Assembly: GCA_963674895.2 (NCBI GenBank)
Contig: CAXXCY010000003.1
Span: forward strand, 930,001-994,000
Source: CAXXOK01 sp963674895
GTDB lineage: Bacteria > Bacillota > Clostridia > Christensenellales > Aristaeellaceae
Direction of reading: 5' to 3'
DNA: 64,000 bases
Positions 7,628 through 17,094 of this stretch are shown here, in pieces (the stretch's first letter is position 1; each line of letters starts with the position of its first letter). Below the pieces are notes generated by a model. The model did no database searches. It saw nothing but the letters and a program-made list of their open reading frames with translations, and was not told the DNA's origin. Made by a program: the position numbers and the translations under genes.

Positions 7628-8456
7628 AATGATCCTGCTCAGCGCGGCCCTGTTGGCGGTTCTGGTGATCATCTCCGCGGTGATCGCGTTCGGACGTCCG
7701 GGCGCGGACGGAAAAACGGATACGGCGTCTCTGATTTTAAGCGTCTGCATCATCGCGGCGGGCATACTTTCGGTTGTCGTCGTATTTTTGACCAAGGTGC
7801 GCAAAGGCAGGTACGAAAAGCAGCTAAACGCCGAATATTATTCCCGGTACGAGATTGTCCGCGACGCCGTGGTAAACTCCCAGCTTGCCGGCGCGACGAA
7901 AGCCGAGATCCGCGGCGACCTGCTCGACCTGCTGATGTCCGCGCAGGCGGCCGGGAAGGCCGCGGAAGGCGTCGTTGGCGACCCGGACGCGTTCGCAAGA
8001 GAGATTATACGCTCTTACTCCAAGCCGGCCCATATGGTCATGCTCGGTTTGATCGACGCGGCGTTCGCGTTCGCAGCATTCGTTCTGGGCGTCACAGTGG
8101 TTTTGTGGTTTGAGAAAACTAAGAACAGCTTTTTTAGCGTCGGGATCGGCATCGATCTCGTATTTTTCTTTGCCCTGATCGCCGTGGTCGTCCTTCCGAT
8201 GACGAAATCCCTTACGTCCACGCGCAGAAGCTGGGCGTATTTCATCCCCGTCGTGTTCGGCATTGTGTTCGTCCTGATCACCATGCTGCTCAGGGAATGG
8301 TTCTACTCCGCCGCATGGGTTCGGGCTTTCCTGGACGAAACCGTCCGGATGATCCCGAGCGTCTTTATGTTAGCCGTGTATTTGCTTAGTATCGTTTTGC
8401 TGCCGCTGCTTAAATACCGGTTAAGGCTGAACATGCTGCGACGAAATCGGGAATAG
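7611..8456 (+). CDS. HAAS-domain membrane protein, partner of PadR
   Basis: A 281-residue polytopic membrane protein. Two hydrophobic segments (about 8-28 and 43-62) are followed by a soluble helical stretch containing KAEIRGDLLDLLMSAQAAG and VGDPDAFAREII (about 100-142). This resembles the DUF1700/DUF1048-type HAAS domain commonly encoded beside PadR regulators. Four further helices follow: about 147-168, 178-200, 210-230 and 248-270. Overlap with padR shows co-expression and likely a joint regulatory function. No catalytic motif is visible. The family is inferred from context and the short helical motif, so function stays open. Confidence 0.65.
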   Translation: MTKRNRMILLSAALLAVLVIISAVIAFGRPGADGKTDTASLILSVCIIAAGILSVVVVFLTKVRKGRYEKQLNAEYYSRYEIVRDAVVNSQLAGATKAEIRGDLLDLLMSAQAAGKAAEGVVGDPDAFAREIIRSYSKPAHMVMLGLIDAAFAFAAFVLGVTVVLWFEKTKNSFFSVGIGIDLVFFFALIAVVVLPMTKSLTSTRRSWAYFIPVVFGIVFVLITMLLREWFYSAAWVRAFLDETVRMIPSVFMLAVYLLSIVLLPLLKYRLRLNMLRRNRE

Positions 8457-8499
8457 AAAAACTGAGAACCGGTCCGGAGGGACCGGTTCTCAGTTTTTT
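8457..8499. terminator. Bidirectional intrinsic terminator
   Basis: A perfect stem of 15 bp (8461-8475 with 8480-8494) and a GGAG loop, with A4 before and T6 after. It reads as a terminator on both strands: after the padR pair on plus and after leuB, the end of the ilv-leu operon, on minus. Confidence 0.93.
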
Positions 8500-8510
8500 A
8501 CTGTCGACCG

Positions 8511-9581
8511 TTATCCGATGTTTTGAATGATTTCTTTGGTCATCTCCGCCGTGCCCACGGAAGGCATGCCAGCAGCGATGTCCCCGGTCCGGCAGCCCTT
8601 CGCGAGCACAGCCCCGATGGCCGCTTCCATCGCGTCCGCCTCCTCGGTCAGATCAAACGACATCCGAAGCATCATAGCGGCGGACAGGATAGTCGCGATC
8701 GGATTGGAAATCCCCTTCCCGGCGATATCGGGCGCGGACCCGTGGATCGGCTCATACAGGCCGCATTTGGTCTTGCCAAGCGACGCCGAGGCCAAAAGCC
8801 CGATGGAACCCGTGAGCTGGGAGGCCTCGTCGGACAGGATATCGCCGAACAGGTTGCTCGTGACCAGCACATCAAACTGCGAGGGGTCCTTAATCAGCTG
8901 CATGGCGGCGTTATCCACCAGCATGTCGGAATACGCCACGTCGGGGTATTCCCCTTTCAGCTCATGCATCGTTTCCCGCCAGAGACGGGAGGATTCCAAA
9001 ACGTTTGCCTTGTCCACGCTGCACACCTTGCTGCGGCGCTTTCTGGCCGCTTCGAAGGCGACGACACCGATGCGCCGGATCTCCTCGACGCTGTAGGCTT
9101 CCGTATCAAAGGCATAAGGCCCCATCGCGCCTTCGCCCCTGCCGCGCTCGCCGAAATACAGCCCGCCCGTGAGCTCGCGTACGATCAGCAAATCCACGCC
9201 GCGTGCCGTGATATCCGCGCGCAGCGGCGACGCGGCGGCAAGCACCGGCTGGAGTTTCACGGGCCGGAGGTTGGCAAACAGCCCAAGCTCCTTGCGAAGG
9301 CCCAGCAGCGCGCGTTCCGGGCGCAGGTGCCCGGGCAGGGTTTCCCATTGCGGTCCGCCGACGGCGCCCAGCAATACGCTGTCGCTCTCCATGCAGGCTT
9401 TGAGCGTTTCATCCGGCAGCGGAATTCCGGTTTGGTCGATCGCGCAGCCGCCCGCCAATACCTCCCGCATGGAAAACGTATGCCCGTATTTTTTGCCGAT
9501 AACGCGCAGGACTTCAGCTGCGCTGCTGATGATTTCCGGCCCGATTCCATCGCCTGGGATGAGAACGATGTTCAAATTCAT
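8511..9581 (-). CDS. leuB: 3-isopropylmalate dehydrogenase
   Basis: Oxidatively decarboxylates 3-isopropylmalate to 2-ketoisocaproate with NAD in leucine synthesis. The 356-residue length is standard. Visible landmarks are IPGDGIGPE near the N-terminus, LLGAVGGPQW (about 72-81), the substrate loop RPERALLGLRKELGL, RELTGGLYFG, the catalytic YSDMLVDNAAMQL with its metal aspartate, and the NAD site EPIHGSAPDIAGKG. It overlaps leuD by four bases and is the last gene of the ilv-leu operon. CimA products can also be used by LeuB-type enzymes, so it may serve the isoleucine route as well (inference). Confidence 0.96.
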   Translation of the reverse strand: MNLNIVLIPGDGIGPEIISSAAEVLRVIGKKYGHTFSMREVLAGGCAIDQTGIPLPDETLKACMESDSVLLGAVGGPQWETLPGHLRPERALLGLRKELGLFANLRPVKLQPVLAAASPLRADITARGVDLLIVRELTGGLYFGERGRGEGAMGPYAFDTEAYSVEEIRRIGVVAFEAARKRRSKVCSVDKANVLESSRLWRETMHELKGEYPDVAYSDMLVDNAAMQLIKDPSQFDVLVTSNLFGDILSDEASQLTGSIGLLASASLGKTKCGLYEPIHGSAPDIAGKGISNPIATILSAAMMLRMSFDLTEEADAMEAAIGAVLAKGCRTGDIAAGMPSVGTAEMTKEIIQNIG

Positions 9582-10063
9582 TCGAATGCACCGCCCGCCA
9601 TCGCCTGCATCAGCCCGCCCGCCTGAATGATCTTCTGCAGAAATTCAGGGAAAGACGGAAACGAGGTGGTTTCACCAGTCGTTTCGTTGGTCAGGACGCC
9701 TTTTGAAAGGTCCACCGACAGTTTGTCTCCGGTGTGGATCTCCGTGTCGCAGGCGATGATCGGCAGGCCGATGTTGATGGCGTTGCGGTAGAAAATACGG
9801 GCAAAGCTCTTGGCGACCACGCAGGAAATCCCGGCCGTCTTGATGGCAAGCGGCGCGTGTTCGCGCGAGGAGCCGCAGCCGAAGTTGTTGCCCGCGGCGA
9901 TGATATCGCCGGTCTGGATCTTGGAAAGGAAGCCGGGATCGATGTCCTCCATGCAGTGCGCGGCGAGCTCCGCGGGGTCCGAGGTGTTCAGGTAACGTGC
10001 GGGGATGATGACGTCGGTATCGATATTATCCCCATAGCAGATTGCTTTTCCTTCCAGCAGCAT
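9578..10063 (-). CDS. leuD: 3-isopropylmalate dehydratase small subunit
   Basis: Partner of LeuC in isomerising 2-isopropylmalate to 3-isopropylmalate. The 161-residue protein starts GKAICYGDNIDTDVIIPARY and contains the swivel-domain motif NNFGCGSSREHAP at about 58-70, both diagnostic. With CimA present, the LeuCD complex probably also isomerises citramalate. The gene sits between leuC (16-bp gap) and leuB (4-bp overlap). Confidence 0.96.
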   Translation of the reverse strand: MLLEGKAICYGDNIDTDVIIPARYLNTSDPAELAAHCMEDIDPGFLSKIQTGDIIAAGNNFGCGSSREHAPLAIKTAGISCVVAKSFARIFYRNAINIGLPIIACDTEIHTGDKLSVDLSKGVLTNETTGETTSFPSFPEFLQKIIQAGGLMQAMAGGAFE

Positions 10064-10079
10064 CTTTTAGTCTCCTTCC

Positions 10080-11342
10080 TTAATCCAGCATATCGGGCGA
10101 GGCGAGTTTTCCCAGCACGGCGGACGCCGCGGCGACCGCAGCGTTGGCCAGATACACTTCGCTCCCGGTATCCCCCATGCGCCCTACGAAATTGCGGTTG
10201 GTGGTGGCGACGCAGCGTTCGCCCTTGGCAAGGATACCCATATGGCCGCCCAGGCAGGGCCCGCAGGTGGGTGTGGATACGGCGGCTCCGGACTCCACAA
10301 AGATATCAAACAGCCCCTCGTGCATCGCGTCTGTCCAGATTTTCTGCGTCGCGGGGATCACGATCATGCGCACGCCTTCAGCTACCTTGCGCCCCTTCAT
10401 GATCTTTGCAGCATCCCGCAGATCGGAAATCCTGCCGTTGGTGCAGGAGCCGACCACCACCTGGTCGATTTTCACGTCGCCGAACTCGTCGAAGGTCTTG
10501 CCGTTTTCAGGCAAATGCGGGAAGGCCACGATGGGCTTCAAAGCGGACAGGTCCATTTCGACAACGCTTGCATACTGCGCGTCCGCGTCCGCCTCGTATA
10601 CTTTCGGTTCCGCCGCGCCGTGCTCTTTGAGATAGGCCAGCGTCTGTTCGTCCACGGGGAAGATGCCGTTCTTTCCGCCGGCCTCGATCGCCATATTGCA
10701 GATGCACAGGCGGTCGTCCACGGTCAGGGCGGAAACGCCCTCGCCTGAAAACTCCAGCGACTGGTAAAGCGCGCCGTCCACGCCGATGCGCCTGATCAGA
10801 TGCAGGATCACGTCCTTGCCAGATACATTCGGTCCGGGTTTTCCCTTGAGCACCACCGAAATCGCCTCGGGCACGCGCAGCCAGACCTTGCCGCTCGACA
10901 TGGCCGCGGCCATATCCGTGGAGCCGACGCCCGTGGAAAACGCGCCAAGCGCGCCGTAGGTGCAGGTATGGCTGTCCGCGCCGATCACCAGGTCCCCCGC
11001 GGTCACCATGCCCTTTTCAGGCAGCAGAGCGTGCTCCACGCCCATTTCGCCGACGTCAAAGAAGTTCTTCACGTGCTTTGCCTTGGCAAATTCGCGGATC
11101 TTCTTCACCTGTTCGGCGGCCTTGATATCCTTGTTGGGTGTGAAATGGTCCATCACCAGCGCGATCTTTTCGGTGTCGAACACGCGTTTGCAGCCGCACT
11201 TCTCAAACTCGTTGACGGCGACCGGCGCGGTGATATCGTTGCCCAGAACCAGGTCGCACGCTGCGACGATCATGTCTCCCGCCTTTACGGCTTTTTGCCC
11301 GCAATGCGCGGCAAGGATTTTCTGGGTCATTGTCATGGACAT
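10080..11342 (-). CDS. leuC: 3-isopropylmalate dehydratase large subunit
   Basis: Aconitase-family catalytic subunit with a 4Fe-4S cluster. The start ATG at 11342 (MSMTMTQKIL) lies ten bases after an AGGAGG site and gives 420 residues, the usual size of the clostridial LeuC type; an open extension to 11444 is not needed. DHFTPN near 86, GADSHTCTYGALGAFSTGVGS near 140 and the cluster cysteines in VVGSCTNGRISD and PTCGPCLGGHMG are all present. The start overlaps the end of cimA by ten bases. Works with LeuD on isopropylmalate and probably citramalate. Confidence 0.95.
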   Translation of the reverse strand: MSMTMTQKILAAHCGQKAVKAGDMIVAACDLVLGNDITAPVAVNEFEKCGCKRVFDTEKIALVMDHFTPNKDIKAAEQVKKIREFAKAKHVKNFFDVGEMGVEHALLPEKGMVTAGDLVIGADSHTCTYGALGAFSTGVGSTDMAAAMSSGKVWLRVPEAISVVLKGKPGPNVSGKDVILHLIRRIGVDGALYQSLEFSGEGVSALTVDDRLCICNMAIEAGGKNGIFPVDEQTLAYLKEHGAAEPKVYEADADAQYASVVEMDLSALKPIVAFPHLPENGKTFDEFGDVKIDQVVVGSCTNGRISDLRDAAKIMKGRKVAEGVRMIVIPATQKIWTDAMHEGLFDIFVESGAAVSTPTCGPCLGGHMGILAKGERCVATTNRNFVGRMGDTGSEVYLANAAVAAASAVLGKLASPDMLD

Positions 11343-12913
11343 GTTGGATGGCCCTCCTTTTGATGCAGATAGTATTCGATGGAATCCGTCAGCGCTTCCC
11401 AGCTGGCCGCGATAATGTCCGTGGATACGCCCGTGGTCGTCCAATCCAGCTCGCCGTCCGAACTTTCAATCAGCACGCGTACACGGGACGCGGTGGCGGC
11501 CTTGCCGGTCAGCACGCGCACCTTGTAGTCCACCAGGCGGACCATGTTAAGCGCGGGATAGAACACGCTCAGCGCCTTGCGCAGTGCGGTATCCAGCGCG
11601 TGCACGGGACCGTTTCCCATGGCGGCCGTCGTTTCCTGCACGTCGCCGACCTGGATTGACAGCATGGCCGACGCGCTTTTGTTCTCGTCGGGATGCGGAA
11701 ACTCTCCGCTGGTGCGGTACATGCCCAGTTTGAAATGCGGCTGGTACAGCCCGAGAATCTTCAGCGCCATCAGCTCAAAGCTTGCGTCGGCGCTTTCAAA
11801 CTGGTACCCCTCGTGCTCCAGTTCCTTTGCCTTTTGCACGATGCGCGATATTTCCGGGGAATCCTTGGATAGTTCGGGCGCGATGGAGGCGATCTTCGCC
11901 AGCACCGTCGTGCGGCCGGAAACCTCGCTCATGAGGAACCGGCGCGTATTGCCGACGGTTTCGGGCGCGACGTGCTCAAACGACCGGCTGACCTTCGTAA
12001 CCCCGTCGATATGCATGCCGCCCTTGTGCGCGAACGCGCTCTCGCCCACGTAGGGTTTGTTTCGGGAAAGCCGCATGTTGCAGTACTCCGAAAGCTTGGT
12101 GGCGGTCACCCGGAGCATCGCCAGGTCGCCTGAGCAGGCAAGCCCCATTTTCAACTGCAGGTTGGGGATGATTGTCGAAAGCTCGGCGTTTCCGCAGCGC
12201 TCGCCGATGCCGATAAACGTGCCCTGCACCTGCACGGCGCCCGCTGAAACGGCGCTCATACTGGACGCGACGGCGCAGCCGATGTCGTTGTGGCAGTGGA
12301 TGCCGACGCGCTGCTTTGGAAACTCCTTGCAGACGGCGGAGACGACCTCCTGTATGCGTCCCGGCGTTATCCCGCCGTTTGTATCGCACAGACACAGAAC
12401 GTCCGCTCCGGCATCGTCTGCGGCCTTGAGCACCTGCATGGCGTACTCCGCGTTCGCCTCATAGCCGTCGAAGAAATGCTCCGCGTCGAAGAAAACCTCT
12501 TTGCCTTTGTTTTTGAAAAACGCGACGGTATCTTTCACGAGACGCAGGTTTTCCTTGAGCGTGGTGTTTAGCACCTTAAGGACATGCAGGTCCCAGGATT
12601 TGCCGAAGATCACGACTACGTCGGTTCCGGCCTCCATCAGGGAGAGTACGTTGTCGTCTTCCTCCGGTTTTTTCCCCTTCCGGCAGGTGCTGCCAAAGGC
12701 GCAGAGCTTCGCGTTTTTTAGCTTCAGGTCCTTCGCCTGCTCAAAAAACTCGATATCCTTGGGGTTGGAACCGGGGTTTCCCGCCTCGATATAGTCCACG
12801 CCGAACGCATCCAGCGCCTTGACGATATTGATCTTGTCGATTACGGAAAACGCCACGCCTTCCCCCTGCGCCCCGTCGCGAAGCATGCTGTCAAAGATTT
12901 CTATCCGTTTCAT
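11333..12913 (-). CDS. cimA: (R)-citramalate synthase
   Basis: Condenses pyruvate with acetyl-CoA to citramalate, the threonine-independent entry to 2-ketobutyrate and isoleucine. The 526-residue protein has the DRE-TIM signature SMLRDGAQGEG at about 9-19, where true LeuA has TLRDGEQ, then EAGNPGSN, CDTNGG, and the metal motif HCHNDIGCAVASS. The C-terminal regulatory domain (about 390-520) includes AAMGNGPVHALDTAL. The RDGAQGEG form and length match the TIGR00977 citramalate synthase family rather than isopropylmalate synthase. It follows leuA by nine bases. No threonine deaminase gene lies in the operon, which agrees with this route to isoleucine. Confidence 0.9.
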   Translation of the reverse strand: MKRIEIFDSMLRDGAQGEGVAFSVIDKINIVKALDAFGVDYIEAGNPGSNPKDIEFFEQAKDLKLKNAKLCAFGSTCRKGKKPEEDDNVLSLMEAGTDVVVIFGKSWDLHVLKVLNTTLKENLRLVKDTVAFFKNKGKEVFFDAEHFFDGYEANAEYAMQVLKAADDAGADVLCLCDTNGGITPGRIQEVVSAVCKEFPKQRVGIHCHNDIGCAVASSMSAVSAGAVQVQGTFIGIGERCGNAELSTIIPNLQLKMGLACSGDLAMLRVTATKLSEYCNMRLSRNKPYVGESAFAHKGGMHIDGVTKVSRSFEHVAPETVGNTRRFLMSEVSGRTTVLAKIASIAPELSKDSPEISRIVQKAKELEHEGYQFESADASFELMALKILGLYQPHFKLGMYRTSGEFPHPDENKSASAMLSIQVGDVQETTAAMGNGPVHALDTALRKALSVFYPALNMVRLVDYKVRVLTGKAATASRVRVLIESSDGELDWTTTGVSTDIIAASWEALTDSIEYYLHQKEGHPTCP

Positions 12914-12922
12914 GCGCTGCTC

Positions 12923-14428
12923 CTATAACTTATTCATGCCGTTGATATAGGCAAGAATACTGGCCTCGAGGATATCGGTGGATAGTCCGCGCCCGGTGAC
13001 CACGCGTTCGCCGCAGCGGATTTTGACGATGGCTTCGCCCTGCGCGTCCTTTCCTTCGGAGATCGTCTGAATGGCGTAGTCCTCCAGGGAATGCTCCGGC
13101 GCGGGGATGAGCTTGTCAACTGCGTTGAACGCCGCGTCAATCGGGCCGTCGCCCAGCGCCACTTCCTCCGTGCGCTCACCCTCGTGCGATACGCTGACAA
13201 CCGCGTTTGACGTGGAGTGGTTGCCGCTGTTGACGGTGAAGCGCTCCAGCTTGTAATTGCTGGGCATGGAAGACTGCGTATGCCGGTGCAGCGCCAGCGC
13301 CTCCAGATCCTTGTCGGTGATGAGCTTCTTACGGTCGCAAAGCGCCTTGAACTGCTCGTAGAGCTGGTTGAATTCGTCCTTGGACAGCGTGTAACCCAGT
13401 GTGTTCAGCCTTTCCTCGATCGCGTGGTGCCCGCTGTGCTTGCCCAGCACCATCTGGTTTTGCCGGAGGCCGATGGATTCGGGGGTCATAATTTCGTATG
13501 TTGCGCGGTTGGCCATCACGCCGTGCTGGTGGATACCGGCCTCGTGCGCGAACGCGTTTTGCCCGACGATCGCCTTGTTGATCGGCGCGTTCACGCCCAA
13601 AATGCTGTACACCAAACGGCTGGTGGGTGCGATCCGGGTCGTATCGATATTGAGTGTCTGCGGATAGAGGTCAGGGCGTGTGTGCATCGCCATCACGAAC
13701 TCTTCCAGCGCCGCGTTGCCCGCGCGCTCGCCGATTCCGTTCACCGTGCACTCCACCTGCCGCGCGCCCGCCTTGACGGACGCCAGCGAATTGGACACCG
13801 CCAGCCCAAGGTCGTTGTGGCAGTGCACAGAGAGCGTGATCGTATTGATGTTATCCACATGCTGCTTTAGATATTCCATGATGGCCGTCATTTCCCCGGG
13901 CGTGGCGTAGCCGACGGTATCGGGGATATTGACGATCTTCGCGCCTGCGCGGATAGCCGCGTCTACCGCTTTGGCCAAAAACACCGGTTCGGACCGCAGG
14001 GCGTCCTCGGCGGAGAATTCCACCTGCGGGGAGAGATTGCGCGCGTAAGTAACCATTTCGGTAATCGCGGCAAGCACGTCCTCGGGTGACATGCGAAGCT
14101 TATACTGCATATGGACGGGCGACGTCGCGAGGAAGGTGTGGATCAGCGGCTGTTTCGCCTGCTTAACCGCGCCCCACGCGGCGTCGATATCGCGTTTCGT
14201 GGCGCGCGAAAGGCTGGCGACCGTGCAGTTCTTGATGAGTTTGGAGATCTCTTCCACGGATTCAAAGTCGCCTTTGGAGGCGATGGCAAAGCCCGCTTCG
14301 ATTACGTCTACCTTCATGCGTTCCAGCGCCAGCGCGATCTCCAGCTTCTCGGACAGATCCATGCTGCATCCGGGTGCCTGTTCGCCGTCGCGCAGCGTCG
14401 TATCAAAGATTCGTACATGATCCGGCAT
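12923..14428 (-). CDS. leuA: 2-isopropylmalate synthase
   Basis: First committed step of leucine synthesis: acetyl-CoA plus 2-ketoisovalerate. A 501-residue protein with FDTTLRDGEQAPGCSM at 8-23, the metal motif SVHCHNDLGLAVSNSLA near 200, CTVNGIGERAGNAALEE and NAFAHEAGIHQHGV, followed by the leucine-sensing C-terminal domain with LGDGPIDAAFNAVDKLI. Feedback inhibition by leucine is expected from that domain. The start codon touches the ilvD stop. Confidence 0.96.
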   Translation of the reverse strand: MPDHVRIFDTTLRDGEQAPGCSMDLSEKLEIALALERMKVDVIEAGFAIASKGDFESVEEISKLIKNCTVASLSRATKRDIDAAWGAVKQAKQPLIHTFLATSPVHMQYKLRMSPEDVLAAITEMVTYARNLSPQVEFSAEDALRSEPVFLAKAVDAAIRAGAKIVNIPDTVGYATPGEMTAIMEYLKQHVDNINTITLSVHCHNDLGLAVSNSLASVKAGARQVECTVNGIGERAGNAALEEFVMAMHTRPDLYPQTLNIDTTRIAPTSRLVYSILGVNAPINKAIVGQNAFAHEAGIHQHGVMANRATYEIMTPESIGLRQNQMVLGKHSGHHAIEERLNTLGYTLSKDEFNQLYEQFKALCDRKKLITDKDLEALALHRHTQSSMPSNYKLERFTVNSGNHSTSNAVVSVSHEGERTEEVALGDGPIDAAFNAVDKLIPAPEHSLEDYAIQTISEGKDAQGEAIVKIRCGERVVTGRGLSTDILEASILAYINGMNKL

Positions 14429-16086
14429 TATACATCATCCTTCCATACCGCGCCCTGGTCCGCGGAGGATACCAGTGCCGCGTAGCGCTTGAGATATCCT
14501 GTCAGCGCCTTGCGTTCGGGCGCCTTGAAGCTTGCCTTCCTGCGGTCAAGCTCCTCCTGTGAAACGTCGAGCAAAAGCTTCTTGCCCAGGATATCGATCC
14601 GGATCGTATCCCCTTCCTCCACTAGCGCGATCAGCCCGCCAGAGGCCGCCTCGGGCGAAATATGCCCGATCGCCGCGCCGCGTGTCGCGCCGGAGAACCG
14701 CCCGTCGGTAATCAGCGCCACCTGCTGGTCAAGCTTCATGCCCGCGATGGCCGAGGTCGGCGTAAGCATCTCGCGCATGCCGGGGCCGCCGGAGGGGCCC
14801 TCGTAGCGGATCACCACGACGTCGCCCGGGTTGATCTGCTTGCCGAAAATCGCCTTTACGGCGGCTTCCTCGCCGTTGAACACCCTGGCTTTGCCCGTGT
14901 GCGTCAGCATCTCTTTGGATACGGCGCTCTGCTTCACCACGGCGCCGTTGGGGCAAAGGTTGCCGAACAGGATTGCCAGCCCGCCGTAGGGCGAATAGGG
15001 ATTCCCCAGCGGGCGGATGACCGTTTCGTCAGCGACCTTCGCGTTTGCGATGTTCTCCCCGACGGTCTTGCCCGTTACGGTCATGCAGTCCAGATGGAGG
15101 TAGTTTTTCCTGTTCAGCTCCGCCATGACCGCGGGAATGCCGCCGGCCTGATGGAGGTCCTGCATATGGTGCGGCCCCGCGGGTGCGAGCTTGCAGAGAT
15201 TTGGCGTCTTTTCGCTGATCTCGTTGACCTTTTGAAGCGAAAACGGAATCCCCGCCTCTTTCGCGATCGCGGGCAGATGGAGGATGGTGTTGGTGGAGCA
15301 GCCGAGCGCCATATCCACCGTCAGGGCGTTGTCCACCGCTTCGGGCGTGAAGATGTCCAGCGCACGGATGTTTTGTTCGTACAGCTTCATAATCTGCATG
15401 CCCGCTTCCTTGGCAAGCCGTATCCTCGCGGAATACGGCGCGGGAAGCGTGCCGTTGCCCGGCAACCCGAGGCCGACGACCTCGGTCAGGCAGTTCATGG
15501 AATTGGCGGTGAACATGCCCGAGCACGAGCCGCAGGTCGGGCAGACCTCGTTTTCAATGCCGCAGAGGGCTTCTTCGCTGAGGTTGCCCGCCATATACGC
15601 GCCGACCGCCTCAAACGCGGTGTTCAAATCCTTCCCCTGCAGGGAAAGCATCGGCCCGCCCGATATGAAGATGCTCGGCAGGTTCAGCCGCATGGCCGCC
15701 ATCAGCATACCCGGAACGATCTTGTCGCAGTTGGGGATGAACACCAGCGCGTCAAATGCGTGCGCCTTCGCCATGCATTCCACGGTATCCGCGATCAGCT
15801 CGCGCGTGCACAGGGAGTAATGCATCCCCTCGTGCCCCATCGCGATGCCGTCGCAAACCCCGATGGTGTTGAACTCAAAGGGGGTGCCGCCCGCCGCCAG
15901 CACGCCGTCCTTCACGGCGCGCGCAATCTGGTTGAGGTGCACATGCCCCGGTACAACCTCCGTGAAGGAATTGACGATCCCGATAAACGGGCGCCGGATC
16001 TGCTCGTCTGTATATCCGCATGCCTTGAGCAGCGAGCGGTGCGGCGTGCGGTCCGCCCCTGTCTTCACGATATCGGAACGGCTCAT
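14428..16086 (-). CDS. ilvD: Dihydroxy-acid dehydratase
   Basis: Dehydrates dihydroxy-isovalerate and dihydroxy-methylvalerate, using an Fe-S cluster, in valine and isoleucine synthesis. The 552-residue length is normal. Signatures seen are FIPNCDKIVPGMLM (about 115-128), VCPTCGSCSGMFTANSMNCL (about 180-199) with the cluster cysteines, and TDGRFSGATRGAAIGHISPEA near the C-terminus. It overlaps ilvC by four bases. Confidence 0.97.
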   Translation of the reverse strand: MSRSDIVKTGADRTPHRSLLKACGYTDEQIRRPFIGIVNSFTEVVPGHVHLNQIARAVKDGVLAAGGTPFEFNTIGVCDGIAMGHEGMHYSLCTRELIADTVECMAKAHAFDALVFIPNCDKIVPGMLMAAMRLNLPSIFISGGPMLSLQGKDLNTAFEAVGAYMAGNLSEEALCGIENEVCPTCGSCSGMFTANSMNCLTEVVGLGLPGNGTLPAPYSARIRLAKEAGMQIMKLYEQNIRALDIFTPEAVDNALTVDMALGCSTNTILHLPAIAKEAGIPFSLQKVNEISEKTPNLCKLAPAGPHHMQDLHQAGGIPAVMAELNRKNYLHLDCMTVTGKTVGENIANAKVADETVIRPLGNPYSPYGGLAILFGNLCPNGAVVKQSAVSKEMLTHTGKARVFNGEEAAVKAIFGKQINPGDVVVIRYEGPSGGPGMREMLTPTSAIAGMKLDQQVALITDGRFSGATRGAAIGHISPEAASGGLIALVEEGDTIRIDILGKKLLLDVSQEELDRRKASFKAPERKALTGYLKRYAALVSSADQGAVWKDDV

Positions 16087-17090
16087 TTCTTATCCCCGCT
16101 TTCCTTCTTCCAGCTCATCTTGGCCCTGAGCTCCGCGCCGGTTTTCTCCACAAGCGAGGTCTGCGCGGCTTTGCGCATGGCGTTGAACGCCGGGCGGTTG
16201 GCCTGGTTTTCCAAAATCCAGTTGCGGGCAAAGGTACCGTTCTGGATCTCTTGGAGAACCTTCTTCATTTCCTTTTTCGTCTCGTCGGTGATGATCCGGC
16301 CGCCGGTCATATAATCGCCGTATTCGGCGGTATCGGAAATGGAATAGCGCATAAAGCTCAGCCCGCCCGCGATGACCAGGTCGATGATCAGCTTCATCTC
16401 GTGCACGCACTCAAAGTATGCGTTCTCCGGCTGATACCCGGCTTCTACCAGCGTATCAAAGCCCGCCTTCATCAGCGCAGTCACGCCGCCGCAAAGCACC
16501 GCCTGTTCGCCGAACAGGTCCGTTTCGGTCTCCTCGCGGAAGGTGGTTTCAAGGATCCCCGCGCGCGCACCGCCGATGCCCGCCGCATAGGCCAGCGCGA
16601 TGTCCTTGGTGTCACCGCTCGCATCCTGCTGTACCGCGATCAGGCAGGGAACGCCCTTGCCTTCCAGATACTGCGAACGCACCGTGTGCCCTGGACCCTT
16701 GGGCGCGACCATCATCACGGATACGGTTTCCGGCACGACGATCTGCCCGAAATGGATGTTGAACCCGTGCGCGAACGCGAGGGTTTTGCCGGCTTTCAGG
16801 TTCGGCGCGATATCCTTTTTGTAGAGCGCCGCCTGCTTCTCATCGTTGACGAGGATCATAATCACGTCGGACGCGGCCACGGCGTCCCCCGTCAGCATCA
16901 CGGGCAGCCCGTCCGCCTTCGCCTTCTCGGCGGATTTGGAGCCTTCATACAATCCGACCACAACGTCGTATCCGCTGTCGTGCAGGTTCTGGGCGTGCGC
17001 GTGGCCCTGGCTGCCGTATCCGATCACAGCGATTTTCTTGCCTTTGAGAATTTCCGGGTTGCAGTCCTGTTCGTAGTACATCTGTGCCAT
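16083..17090 (-). CDS. ilvC: Ketol-acid reductoisomerase
   Basis: Converts acetolactate and acetohydroxybutyrate to the dihydroxy acids with NADPH and Mg. The start MAQMYYEQDCN at 17090 follows a GAGGGGG site and yields 335 residues, a class I enzyme. The Rossmann motif VIGYGSQGHAHAQNL (about 22-36), MMVAPKGPGHTVR, and the metal-site stretch FGEQAVLCGG with CVHEMKLIIDLV are present. An open extension to 17177 would run through the end of ilvN and is not used. Confidence 0.95.
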   Translation of the reverse strand: MAQMYYEQDCNPEILKGKKIAVIGYGSQGHAHAQNLHDSGYDVVVGLYEGSKSAEKAKADGLPVMLTGDAVAASDVIMILVNDEKQAALYKKDIAPNLKAGKTLAFAHGFNIHFGQIVVPETVSVMMVAPKGPGHTVRSQYLEGKGVPCLIAVQQDASGDTKDIALAYAAGIGGARAGILETTFREETETDLFGEQAVLCGGVTALMKAGFDTLVEAGYQPENAYFECVHEMKLIIDLVIAGGLSFMRYSISDTAEYGDYMTGGRIITDETKKEMKKVLQEIQNGTFARNWILENQANRPAFNAMRKAAQTSLVEKTGAELRAKMSWKKESGDKK

Positions 17091-17094
17091 GTGA

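Noticed and set aside
14662..16314. 550-codon plus-strand frame opposite ilvD
   Set aside because: Shadow of ilvD; composition is low-complexity His/Arg/Gly and no domain is visible.
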